A DNA stretch of 10,167 nucleotides from Acidimicrobiales bacterium. GTDB taxonomy: Bacteria; Actinomycetota; Acidimicrobiia; Acidimicrobiales; JANYDT01. Below, piece after piece: positions 1-6,922 of this stretch. Position 1 is the stretch's first letter, and every line of letters begins with the position of its first letter. The notes beneath the pieces were generated by a model. The model saw nothing but the letters and a program-made list of their open reading frames with translations. It had not been told where the DNA came from and made no database searches. Location of the stretch: contig JANYHQ010000586.1 in NCBI GenBank assembly GCA_025358985.1, forward strand, positions 1 to 10,167, in the 5' to 3' direction. A program made the translations under genes and the position numbers.

Positions 1-1198
1 GGGCGACCTCAGTACAGAGAAAATCGAAGCGTTGTGTGCCCTCGTCACGGGTCCCGCCATTTTTTACCTGGCCCTTCCGCCCACACTCTTCGCTCAGGCG
101 GCCACCGCGTTGGGCGCTGCTGGTTTGGCCCACCAAGACGGAGGCTGGCGGCGGCTGGTCGTCGAGAAACCGTTCGGGACCAGTTTGGACACCGCGGTGA
201 CGCTACAGGCTGAGTTGAGCGCGCACTGGGGTGAAGACCAATTGTTCCGTATTGATCACTTCTTGGGTAAGGACACCGTGCAGAACCTCTTGGTGTTTCG
301 CCTCGCCAATCGATTCATCGAAGCCATTTGGAACGTCACCAACATTGCTCAAGTGCAAATCACGGCAGCCGAAACCATTGGTCTGGAAGGTCGGTGGCGG
401 TATTACGACACGGCGGGCGCTCTGCGCGACATGATCCAAAACCATCTCATGCAACTCTTTGCGCTTTGCGCCATGGAGCCACTGTCGGTGTGGGACAGCG
501 AGGTCCTGCGTGAACACAAAGTGGAGGCACTGCGATCGGTGCGCCCGTTCACCGCCACTGACCTCCCTGCGCGCAGTGTGCGTGGCCAATATGGGGCCGG
601 TGCCAACCAGATCGCCTATCGAGCAGAGGAAAACATCAACACTGCCTCGAACACCGAAACCTATGCAGCAGTGCAGTTGTTCGTGGACAATTGGCGGTGG
701 CTGGGTGTGCCGTTCTCGTTGCGCAGCGGCAAACGGATGTCCGGCAACCTCACCGAAATTGCTCTTGAATTGCGTGACCCCCCATCAACCATGTTCGGCG
801 CCGGTCAGGCTTCTGGCACGACCGAGGGAGGTAACTGGATCGTGTTGAGGTTACGCCCAGACGAGACCATAGAGATCGATGCGGTGGCCAAACGTGCCGG
901 CCTCGGTCTCACCACGGAACGACTCGTATTGGCAGCCACTGACACCTCCGCCGCAGGATCTGAATATTCAGCATACGAACAACTTCTTCTCGACATCGTG
1001 GCAGGCGATCGGAGCCTGTTCATCCGAAACGACGAAGCCCTTCAGGCGTGGAAAATTGTGCAACCGGTACTCGATGCGTGGGGATCAGCGGGTGAGCCGG
1101 AGATCTACCCAAGCGGCTCCGACGGGCCCCCAGCACCTGCAGGATTTTTTGACCACGGACGCAACTGGCGACCCATCACCACACAGGAACTCTCATGA
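1..1198 (+). CDS. zwf: Glucose-6-phosphate 1-dehydrogenase, 5'-truncated by the window edge
   Basis: This enzyme oxidises glucose-6-phosphate to 6-phosphoglucono-lactone with reduction of NAD(P), the entry step of the oxidative pentose-phosphate pathway, in the cytoplasm. The reading frame is open from base 2, so the gene starts upstream; 398 residues are visible. Compared with the usual 480-510 residues, about 90-110 N-terminal residues (the Rossmann GxxGDL nucleotide motif) lie outside the window. Visible hallmarks are VEKPFGT (codons near 161-181), the active-site signature RIDHFLGK with its histidine at 257-259, GALRDMIQNHLMQ with the second catalytic histidine at 443-445, and a family-typical C-terminus. 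The TTG at 32 is internal and not a start. The stop TGA overlaps the next ATG (ATGA, 1195-1198), implying co-translation with ppgK. Family assignment is very secure; cofactor preference (NADP or NAD) cannot be read from what is visible. Confidence 0.96.
   Translation, partial: GDLSTEKIEALCALVTGPAIFYLALPPTLFAQAATALGAAGLAHQDGGWRRLVVEKPFGTSLDTAVTLQAELSAHWGEDQLFRIDHFLGKDTVQNLLVFRLANRFIEAIWNVTNIAQVQITAAETIGLEGRWRYYDTAGALRDMIQNHLMQLFALCAMEPLSVWDSEVLREHKVEALRSVRPFTATDLPARSVRGQYGAGANQIAYRAEENINTASNTETYAAVQLFVDNWRWLGVPFSLRSGKRMSGNLTEIALELRDPPSTMFGAGQASGTTEGGNWIVLRLRPDETIEIDAVAKRAGLGLTTERLVLAATDTSAAGSEYSAYEQLLLDIVAGDRSLFIRNDEALQAWKIVQPVLDAWGSAGEPEIYPSGSDGPPAPAGFFDHGRNWRPITTQELS
1195..1198 (+). promoter_or_regulatory. 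ATGA stop/start overlap coupling zwf and ppgK
   Basis: The four bases ATGA contain the ATG of ppgK and the TGA of zwf. This arrangement normally indicates translational coupling by re-initiating ribosomes. It also fixes the ppgK start. Confidence 0.85.
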
Positions 1199-2004
1199 AT
1201 GCTCAACCAGCCAAAAAAACCACCCTCGCACTCGACATCGGTGGCACAGGTCTAAAAGCGGCATTGCTCGACGCCGCTGGCCACATGATCTCCGAGAGGC
1301 TTCGTACCCCCACGTCGTACCCCATGGGGCCGCAAGAACTGGTGCACGCCCTCACTTCACTGGTTGCTCCGCTGGGCACCCCTACTCGGGCCGCCGCAGG
1401 GTTCCCCGGAGTGATCCGAGGAGGGTTGGTCCTTACTGCGCCGCATTTCGTCACCAAGCATGGACCGGGAACGGCCGTGGACAAGGCCCTGGTGAAACGA
1501 TGGACGGGATTTGATCTGGACACAGAACTCCAGACTGCGCTTCATTGTCCGGTGCGGGTGGTCAACGATGCCGAAATGCAGGCTTTGCCAGTCATCACCG
1601 GATCGGGGGTGGAGGTGGTAGTAACCCTTGGAACGGGGGTCGGAAGTGCCACCTATCAAGACGGTGTCTGCGGCCCGCACCTTGAGTTGGCCCATCACCC
1701 GTTCCACGGGACTCGCACATACAACGAATATCTCGGTGAAGCCGCTCGCCACAAGGTTGGTAACGCCGCTTGGCGTACCCGGATCGTCACCATGGTCGAG
1801 GTACTACGGACGCTGCTCAGCTTTGATCATCTCTATATAGGTGGTGGCTACTCCACCCGACTCGATCACCCGAAAGTTCTCCGATCCTTGGGTGCCAACG
1901 TGTCGCTCATCGACCCCAACGACGGACTCATTGGCGCACATTTCGTATGGCAGCACCCCGGTCCCGTCCGCCGTGACCGACGAGCACGATTTGCTGTTCC
2001 TTGA
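1195..2004 (+). CDS. ppgK: Polyphosphate glucokinase-type ROK family sugar kinase
   Basis: This cytoplasmic kinase phosphorylates glucose to glucose-6-phosphate, probably using inorganic polyphosphate and/or ATP. The 269-residue product has the ROK phosphate-binding motif DIGGTGLK at 14-21, the catalytic aspartate in VVNDAEMQAL (Asp125), the second phosphate loop TLGTGVGSA at 144-152, the ELAHHPF sugar-binding segment at 164-170, and IGGGYS at 215-220. The general ROK zinc cluster (CxCGxxGCxE) is absent, as in actinobacterial polyphosphate glucokinases, and the length matches that group. The ATG is set by the ATGA overlap with zwf and by AGGA at 1185-1188, an acceptable ribosome-binding site. 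Its product is the substrate of the preceding enzyme, so the pair is a compact metabolic unit. Whether polyphosphate or ATP is the main donor cannot be settled from sequence alone; a plain ATP glucokinase of the same subfamily is the alternative. Confidence 0.9.
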   Translation: MNAQPAKKTTLALDIGGTGLKAALLDAAGHMISERLRTPTSYPMGPQELVHALTSLVAPLGTPTRAAAGFPGVIRGGLVLTAPHFVTKHGPGTAVDKALVKRWTGFDLDTELQTALHCPVRVVNDAEMQALPVITGSGVEVVVTLGTGVGSATYQDGVCGPHLELAHHPFHGTRTYNEYLGEAARHKVGNAAWRTRIVTMVEVLRTLLSFDHLYIGGGYSTRLDHPKVLRSLGANVSLIDPNDGLIGAHFVWQHPGPVRRDRRARFAVP

Positions 2005-2018
2005 TCTACGTCCAAGAG

Positions 2019-2303
2019 TCACAAGCTGGTGGCTTTGTTTTGCGCAGCCTCTCGCTCGGCCAAACGAGCAGTCACCAATAAATCGATACGCGCCTCTTCC
2101 GCCAACTTGGTGGTGTGGCGCTCTTGTTCAGCCAGTGCGGCGGCGGCTTCCGTTTCGCTCGTCGCCTCTTTGATGCCGTCTTTGAATTCTTTTGATGCTT
2201 GACCTATGGAGCGGGCCAGTTTGGGAAGACGTTGGGCTCCAAACAACAGCATGACGATGACGAGAATGATGATCAGCTCGGTAGGTCCCACATCCATGCT
2301 CAT
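2019..2303 (-). CDS. tatA: Sec-independent protein translocase subunit TatA/TatE
   Basis: The product is a 94-residue pore-forming subunit of the twin-arginine translocase, which exports folded proteins across the cytoplasmic membrane. Residues 6-22 carry the family pattern: GPTELI, one hydrophobic segment, then the FG hinge at 21-22. It is followed by the amphipathic helix with basic and polar faces (RLPKLARSIGQASKEFKDG, 25-43) and a charged, alanine- and glutamate-rich tail. The polar glutamate at position 9 inside the start of the membrane helix is typical. Two starts are possible, at 2303 or the methionine two codons later (2297); no clear Shine-Dalgarno chooses between them. The gene stands alone, not next to tatC in this window, and converges on ppgK with only 14 bases between stops. 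A TatB role cannot be fully excluded, but the short tail and FG-hinge spacing fit TatA better. Confidence 0.92.
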   Translation of the reverse strand: MSMDVGPTELIIILVIVMLLFGAQRLPKLARSIGQASKEFKDGIKEATSETEAAAALAEQERHTTKLAEEARIDLLVTARLAEREAAQNKATSL

Positions 2304-2352
2304 ACCGTAGCGCGACTCGGTAGGAATCGATCCCGCCGTTGACCGCCCGAAT
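2304..2352. promoter_or_regulatory. Divergent intergenic region between tatA and the GT39 gene
   Basis: This 49-base gap separates two divergently oriented genes and so should hold promoters for both. On the plus strand a TTGACC hexamer at 2339-2344 resembles a -35 box. The best hexamer 17 bases on (TTCAGT) is a poor -10 and lies inside the longest reading frame of the GT39 gene. If it is used, translation would begin further down, at GTG 2401 or ATG 2428. No convincing box was seen for tatA. Confidence 0.3.
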
Positions 2353-4422
2353 ATGTGGAAATTCAGTGTCTCTTCAGGCGGGGTCCTTCATCATAGACAG
2401 GTGGTTTCCACGCACTCCATCGAAACCATGGAAGCAAAGGTTCGCTGGATTCGAGCTGTCCCTGCTTGGGTAGACGCAGCGCTACTCGGTGTCACTGCGC
2501 TGTTGTGGGGATCCTGGCGGTTGAGTCTGAACGGACTGGGAAATTCCTATTACACCGCCGCGGACATCAGTGGTGCGCGCAGCCTCCGAAACTTGTTTTT
2601 TGCGGCGTTTGATCGCACTGGGATCATGGCCGTGGACAAGCCGCCGTTGGGCCTTGTCCCGCCTGCGCTGCTGATCCGTCTGTTCGGTGTGTCGTCATGG
2701 ACGGTTCTCGGGCCTCAAGTGGTGATGTTCGCCGCCGGAATCGTAATCATGCATACGGTGCTGTTCAACTGGTTCAATCGCCGAACAGCACTGATTGCGT
2801 GCATCGTGATGCTGGTAACTCCTATCAACATCGCGGTAGCCAGAAGCAACAACCCAGACGAGATGCTCGTGTTGCTCACCATCGTGGGGTTGGTATGTGT
2901 GGCTCAGGCCATCAACTGCGACCAACTCGGATGGGTGGCCGGTGCGGGTATCACCCTGGGACTGGCATTCACCACCAAACAACTCCAAGCAGTAGTTGCG
3001 GTGCCAGCGGTACTGGTGGCCATTGCGTTCATGTCCCCGGGTGGGTGGCGACGTCGGACGGTGCGGACATTGGTGTTTGTGGCGGTGGCCATGGTGAGCT
3101 GTATGGCATGGATCGAGACCGTGGACCACGTGATTTCCTCGGACCGACCCTATGTGGCCAACTCCAGCAACAACACCGAGTTCAACCTTGCGTTCGGTTT
3201 CAACGGTGCCCACCGGGTGAGCCAGTTGGAGTCACCATCGGCGCCCACCGAGCGCAAGGCTGCACCGCATACCCGGAATCTGTTCTCCAATCAATACGCC
3301 ACACAAAGCAGTTGGTTACTAGGTGCGGCACTCGTGGGCGGACTGCTGGCCATCGGAGCTCGGACTTCACGTCAGCGACGAACGACGCTGTTCCTTGTTG
3401 GGTGGACCGCTGTACATGCCGTTGTATTGGCGGTGATCCCAGGAAAGTTCTCCCCGTATTACCTTGCTCCGCTGGTGCCGGGGATTGCCACCTTGGTGGC
3501 CATCAGTGTTGATTCGTTCCTCCCCCGGACCTCGAAAACAGTGCTGCCATCGCTACGACGTTGGTCCAACGTTGCCGGGCTGTCGGCCGTGATGACCGCA
3601 GCTGTTGCCACCGCCATGTCAGCAACCCATAGGAGTGCTGCCTGGCTAGGAATGCTGGCGGCATCGTTTGCTGGGGTGGCCATAGTGAGTTCCGTTCTTC
3701 TGGTTCGACAGGGGGCAACGGGACCCATCATCGCTGCGCACAACCGGTCGCCCTATTCGATCACCAGTAGGAGGGTGGTTCGTGTTGTCAACGTTGGCGC
3801 TGCGGTGATTGCCATTACCGTGGCACCTGCCCATTGGGCGCTGGCGGCTGTGTCACATCCCCAAGATCCGGTGGTGCCGAACGTGGAACTTTCCGGGCCA
3901 TTGCCGCTGACCCATCAGCAGCAAGCGATCCGCCAAAACGACGATCGAGTGCTTGGCTTCGCCCGCCGCCATGCCACCCCGGGGACCATGGTGATCGCCA
4001 CCCCCCGAGTGTTGGCTGCTGCTCAAGCAGTGGAATCCGACTCTGGATCGGTGGCGGCGTTGGGGGGCTTCTTTGGCACCGATCAGTACCCAACCTTGAA
4101 CACGTTCACCCACTGGATCAGCCACCGGCAGCTTCGGTGGGTAGCGGTGCCAGACTTGCCACCGCATCGACTTGCCAGGGCAATACCACCGTCCATCATG
4201 GCCAGACCGTGGGGACCCTATGCGCGCGCCAACTGCCAACGGGTGCCGCCGCATTCCTACGGGGGCGCTGACCCCACTGCATATTGGCGTCTCTACAATC
4301 GATTGCCACTTCATACGCCGCTGGCGCTGTTCGACTGTCAACGTAAGCCAGCAGTAACCCGGCGGGTGAAGCCACACACTCGGCAGACCAAGCGTGTGGC
4401 GCACATCCGCTCAATCACGTAA
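2353..4422 (+). CDS. GT39-family polytopic membrane glycosyltransferase (YkcA/B-like)
   Basis: This is a GT-C fold glycosyltransferase expected to use a polyprenyl-phosphate sugar and act on the outer face of the cytoplasmic membrane. It belongs to the actinobacterial YkcA/B-like branch of family GT39 (ArnT/PMT clan). The frame encodes 689 residues with roughly a dozen hydrophobic segments between about 39 and 500, then a soluble, probably extracytoplasmic C-terminal part (about 500-689). Family marks are GNSYYTAA (63-70), VDKPPLG (94-100), the NNPDE motif (166-170), the loop with NTEFNLAFGFNG (274-285), KFSPYYLAPLVPG (365-377), and GGFFGTDQYPTL (571-582) in the C-terminal domain. The start is uncertain: ATG 2353 is longest, but GTG 2401 or ATG 2428 begin closer to the first membrane helix. 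The donor sugar and acceptor are unknown; a mannosyl- or arabinosyl-type role is only inference. It ends two bases from the convergent secreted-protein gene. Confidence 0.88.
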   Translation: MWKFSVSSGGVLHHRQVVSTHSIETMEAKVRWIRAVPAWVDAALLGVTALLWGSWRLSLNGLGNSYYTAADISGARSLRNLFFAAFDRTGIMAVDKPPLGLVPPALLIRLFGVSSWTVLGPQVVMFAAGIVIMHTVLFNWFNRRTALIACIVMLVTPINIAVARSNNPDEMLVLLTIVGLVCVAQAINCDQLGWVAGAGITLGLAFTTKQLQAVVAVPAVLVAIAFMSPGGWRRRTVRTLVFVAVAMVSCMAWIETVDHVISSDRPYVANSSNNTEFNLAFGFNGAHRVSQLESPSAPTERKAAPHTRNLFSNQYATQSSWLLGAALVGGLLAIGARTSRQRRTTLFLVGWTAVHAVVLAVIPGKFSPYYLAPLVPGIATLVAISVDSFLPRTSKTVLPSLRRWSNVAGLSAVMTAAVATAMSATHRSAAWLGMLAASFAGVAIVSSVLLVRQGATGPIIAAHNRSPYSITSRRVVRVVNVGAAVIAITVAPAHWALAAVSHPQDPVVPNVELSGPLPLTHQQQAIRQNDDRVLGFARRHATPGTMVIATPRVLAAAQAVESDSGSVAALGGFFGTDQYPTLNTFTHWISHRQLRWVAVPDLPPHRLARAIPPSIMARPWGPYARANCQRVPPHSYGGADPTAYWRLYNRLPLHTPLALFDCQRKPAVTRRVKPHTRQTKRVAHIRSIT

Positions 4423-4424
4423 CT

Positions 4425-4721
4425 CTATTTGGTCCAGCGAACCTGCCCCTTGGCATCAGCTTTGCAGGTGAGAACGACTCCCGCAGCACTCTTGGACGTA
4501 GTGCCCACCAGCTTCTTCTTGCAGAAATTGCCAGCAACTACTGGCTTCTTGGACTCGCCAGATTTTACAGTGGTGTCCGAAGCAGAAACTTTGGTGGTTT
4601 TCGGCGCCAGTTTGGTGGCGGTGGGGGGCACCGTAGTGGTAGCTGCTGTTACGGCAGACATCGAGGTCACAGAGAGCACTGCAGCGCACGCAATGGCGGT
4701 GGTTATTCGGCGAATATTCAT
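4425..4721 (-). CDS. Small Sec-secreted protein with a two-cysteine C-terminal domain, function unknown
   Basis: The product is a 98-residue exported protein. It starts with a classic signal peptide: basic n-region (MNIRR), hydrophobic core, and a likely signal-peptidase site after SAVTA near residue 26. A threonine-, lysine- and serine-rich low-complexity stretch (about 27-62) looks like a flexible wall-spanning linker. The C-terminal 30-35 residues carry two cysteines (NFCKKK and LTCKAD) that could form a disulphide, and end in RWTK; similar small C/G/C/W-type tails occur at the ends of actinobacterial secreted proteins. The frame is open upstream to 4856, but ATG 4721 is preferred: it begins the signal peptide and has a strong GAGGAG ribosome-binding site six bases upstream. 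A 7-bp-arm palindrome lies just beyond that. I do not recognise a specific function. Confidence 0.8.
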   Translation of the reverse strand: MNIRRITTAIACAAVLSVTSMSAVTAATTTVPPTATKLAPKTTKVSASDTTVKSGESKKPVVAGNFCKKKLVGTTSKSAAGVVLTCKADAKGQVRWTK

Positions 4722-4727
4722 ATGAGT

Positions 4728-4733
4728 CTCCTC
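4728..4733 (-). promoter_or_regulatory. Strong Shine-Dalgarno GAGGAG of the small secreted protein gene
   Basis: Read on the minus strand, GAGGAG lies six bases before ATG 4721. It decides for the shorter start over the open frame reaching 4856. It sits within CTACGAGGAG, a ten-base string also found before the DUF347 gene. Confidence 0.8.
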
Positions 4734-4739
4734 GTAGAG

Positions 4740-4756
4740 GTACACACAATGTGTAC
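4740..4756. promoter_or_regulatory. Perfect inverted repeat GTACACA-caa-TGTGTAC, possible operator
   Basis: Seven-base arms (4740-4746 and 4750-4756) are perfectly complementary around a three-base spacer. The repeat lies 18 bases upstream of the start codon of the secreted-protein gene, just beyond its Shine-Dalgarno, in the divergent gap with the serine hydrolase gene. Position and symmetry fit a binding site for a dimeric repressor, or a short hairpin in the mRNA leader. No regulator gene is adjacent, so the role is inferred. Confidence 0.4.
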
Positions 4757-4908
4757 AGAAGCATCGTAGATCGATACTCAAAAGAGTGAGCACCATTGTG
4801 GTAAATATACGGTAAAAGCTGCACAGAACTTTGGTGGTGGAAGCCCCGGGTAGCATGCCGTTAATGCCGATCTATGTGGGTTCAGGGGCTGATTGTGGCG
4901 ATTGACTC

Positions 4909-6126
4909 GTGAGACGGCGTGGCGTAGTGGAGCTGCTCATCGTGTTTGCCATTGTTTCTGGATGTACAGGTGCGGTTACCCGCCACCCAGTGTCGCGAAT
5001 CACCACCACGACTGGGCCGAGGTTCGTCACAACTACTGCGAAGCGCACCATCGCCGCGGCCCCAGTTCTACCCGGACCCGATGTTCAACGATTGCTCAAC
5101 GATGAACGCCGAACATACGGATCGCCTGGCGCGCTGGCGGTGGTGCAGATCGGCGATCGTCATTGGTTTGTATCATCAGGGACCGCAGACACCCAGGGGA
5201 CCGAGATCACCTCCCGGACACGGTTCCGCATTGCCAGCATCACCAAACCCCTTGTTGCAGCCCTTGTGCTCGACGCAGCCTCCCGTCACGAATTGTCGCT
5301 CGATGACGTCGTCAACGAACTTCTTCCTGGGCTCCTACGCCCTGACCAGCCGATTACCGTGAGAATGCTTCTCAACCACACCAGCGGTGTTTTCGATGAG
5401 GCCAGTGACGGCAACCCAGGGACGGATGTCAAGCGGCTGAACAATCCCCAACTCCGTAATCAAGCGCGTCAACTGCTGGCCCGCCGTAGGGCAGGCCAGC
5501 GAGTGGTGTACTCCGACCAGCTACTGGTAGCACTAGCCGAAACTCACCCCCGGTACTTTGCACCAGGGACCAGCTATCACTACAGCCGAACCGACTATCA
5601 GTTGGCGGCCATGGTGCTTGAGCACGTCACGCACTCTTCACTGTCCACCTTGATGTCAACCCGGATTGCCGGACCGCTCGGTTTGAGACACACCACGCTG
5701 GCCCCTGCCGACCTCGGTTCACCGGAACTGCGCGGGTACGGCCCCAACCGAACTCCCGGTGAACTGGTGGATCTCACCGATGACTTGACGCTGTTCGGAA
5801 ACGGTGGAAGTGGCGGTGTGATGGCTACGGCTGACGACATCCTCATCATCTTGCGAGCCATAGTGTCTGGTCGGCTGCTGCCTGCGGTTCAGGTTGATGA
5901 CATGAAAACGGCCACCGTACAATCCAAAAACCTGTACGGGCTTGGGCTGATCACTTATCACCTCACGTGCGGCGTGTTCTACGGGCACGAAGGAGGGGTT
6001 GCCGGCACAGCCTCCATTGCCATCGTGTCAAACCGTGGTGATATGGGTGCGGTGATTGCGCTGAATTGGCGCGGCTCCAGAGATCCGCAGCTTCCGGCGC
6101 TCGCCGACAAGCTGCTCTGTACCTGA
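4909..6126 (+). CDS. Lipoprotein serine hydrolase of the beta-lactamase / class C PBP family
   Basis: The 405-residue product has the serine beta-lactamase-like fold (Pfam Beta-lactamase family, PF00144), which covers D-alanyl-D-alanine carboxypeptidases, esterases and class C beta-lactamases. A lipoprotein signal is visible: MRRRG, a hydrophobic stretch, and a VSGC lipobox with Cys19 as the lipidated residue. A Thr/Pro-rich linker follows. Catalytic marks are SITK (Ser110, Lys113), LLNHTSG (154-160), YSR (Tyr225) standing at the usual YxN site with Arg instead of Asn, and HEGG (His360) at the KTG-equivalent position. An in-frame TGA at 4903-4905 makes GTG 4909 the earliest start; no strong Shine-Dalgarno is seen. 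It stops one base from the convergent esterase gene. A peptidoglycan or cell-surface ester substrate is likely but unproven; the family name does not imply drug resistance. Confidence 0.9.
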   Translation: MRRRGVVELLIVFAIVSGCTGAVTRHPVSRITTTTGPRFVTTTAKRTIAAAPVLPGPDVQRLLNDERRTYGSPGALAVVQIGDRHWFVSSGTADTQGTEITSRTRFRIASITKPLVAALVLDAASRHELSLDDVVNELLPGLLRPDQPITVRMLLNHTSGVFDEASDGNPGTDVKRLNNPQLRNQARQLLARRRAGQRVVYSDQLLVALAETHPRYFAPGTSYHYSRTDYQLAAMVLEHVTHSSLSTLMSTRIAGPLGLRHTTLAPADLGSPELRGYGPNRTPGELVDLTDDLTLFGNGGSGGVMATADDILIILRAIVSGRLLPAVQVDDMKTATVQSKNLYGLGLITYHLTCGVFYGHEGGVAGTASIAIVSNRGDMGAVIALNWRGSRDPQLPALADKLLCT

Positions 6127-6127
6127 A

Positions 6128-6922
6128 TCAATCAGATGCGGAAGCGTGTTTCCAGGATCTTGAATAGAACTTCAGGTAGTCAGTGGCATGAGCCCGCCAA
6201 TAGGGACGGTCATGTTCGCCTGCCCACACATGGAGTTGGTTGCGAACTGAAGATTTTGTGAGTGTTTTGCTCATCGCAGTGACGAACGGGACCAGCGCAT
6301 CTTGGGTGCCAACGTCGAGGAACACGCCCCCCCGCAACTTTTTGAGCCCTGGCACCAGTGACGCCACACTGCTACTCAGCGCAGGACTATGGCCTCCGAC
6401 CGACGCAAACAACCCAGGATGAGCAGCACCGATCCGCAGTGCTGCGCCGCCCCCTCGTGAGATACCGCCGACAGATCGATGCGACCCATCAGCCTTGGTG
6501 CGATACGTACTGTCGAGCCACGGAACCAGGGAGGTAGCCACGTACTGATCAAGCTCAACGGGAACTCCCTTACCCCCATCAGGGAGGGCAATCACCATTG
6601 GAGTGATCGATTTTGCACAGATGAGCGCATCAGCCGCATCTGCTATGCCCACATCAGCCCACTGATCATCAGTGGCATTGGCACCATGCAGTAGCACCAA
6701 TACCGGGTATCGCTTGTCGTTGGATGGCTCGTAATGGGGTGGTGTGTACACCCGCCCAGCGATCTTCTTACCGCCAAACAGGGGTAGAGAAACCGGTTCG
6801 ATCGTGCCGTGTGCACACGGTGACGGTGACTGCGACTGCGCAGCGTGCGCATCCACTGGTAAAAATCCGATCAGCAACAAGGCGGACAGCGCCCATCCCC
6901 GCATCTTGCGAGCGGTTTTCAT
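6128..6922 (-). CDS. Secreted PF00756-type esterase (alpha/beta hydrolase)
   Basis: This is a 264-residue exported alpha/beta-hydrolase of the putative-esterase family (esterase D / antigen 85 fold). It begins MKTARKMRGW and has a hydrophobic core and a likely signal-peptidase site after DAHA near residue 27. Family marks are RVYTPPHYEP, LLHGANATDDQW with the HG oxyanion region (79-80), the nucleophile elbow GISRGGG (Ser155), Asp208 in GTQDALV, and His237 in GEHDRPYW, giving a complete Ser-Asp-His triad. The frame is open to 7009, but ATG 6922 is preferred because it forms an ATGA overlap with the stop of dprE2 and starts a proper signal peptide. Being the third gene of the dprE1-dprE2 unit, it may act on an arabinose-containing or acylated envelope glycan. 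That is inference; substrates range from feruloyl esters to trehalose mycolates. Confidence 0.87.
   Translation of the reverse strand: MKTARKMRGWALSALLLIGFLPVDAHAAQSQSPSPCAHGTIEPVSLPLFGGKKIAGRVYTPPHYEPSNDKRYPVLVLLHGANATDDQWADVGIADAADALICAKSITPMVIALPDGGKGVPVELDQYVATSLVPWLDSTYRTKADGSHRSVGGISRGGGAALRIGAAHPGLFASVGGHSPALSSSVASLVPGLKKLRGGVFLDVGTQDALVPFVTAMSKTLTKSSVRNQLHVWAGEHDRPYWRAHATDYLKFYSRSWKHASASD
6919..6922 (-). promoter_or_regulatory. ATGA stop/start overlap coupling dprE2 and the esterase
   Basis: On the minus strand the ATG of the esterase (6922-6920) shares two bases with the TGA of dprE2 (6921-6919). This indicates translational coupling and fixes the esterase start at 6922. Confidence 0.8.

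Larger units (their letters stand above)
4722..4908. promoter_or_regulatory. Divergent intergenic region between the secreted protein and serine hydrolase genes
   Basis: This 187-base gap is the longest non-coding stretch in the window. It contains the GAGGAG site, the GTACACA palindrome, and an A/T-rich patch near 4795-4817 (TAAATATACGGTAAAA) unlike the surrounding GC-richer DNA. Promoters for both divergent genes should lie here, the A/T-rich patch being the best candidate. A TATATT hexamer on the minus strand (4804-4809) is a possible -10, but no good -35 partner was found in either direction. Confidence 0.4.

Noticed and set aside
879..1514. A 211-codon plus-strand frame spanning the zwf/ppgK junction
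   Set aside because: It overlaps two securely identified genes in another frame and has no recognisable domain.
2020..2041. Imperfect hairpin (ACAAGC, loop, GCTTTGT) followed by a short T-run, as a terminator for ppgK
   Set aside because: The stem is only six pairs with a bulge, AT-rich, and lies inside the tatA coding sequence; too weak to call.
2695..3213. A 172-codon minus-strand frame, and similar long frames at 2697-3512 and 3853-4404
   Set aside because: They lie wholly within the GT39 gene, and their translations are rich in His/Arg/Gly with no membrane or domain pattern, as expected from shadow frames of GC-rich coding DNA.
4722..4856. N-terminal extension of the small secreted protein (45 extra codons)
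   Set aside because: The extension has no homology I recognise, would bury the signal peptide, and covers the GAGGAG site and palindrome; ATG 4721 is far better supported.
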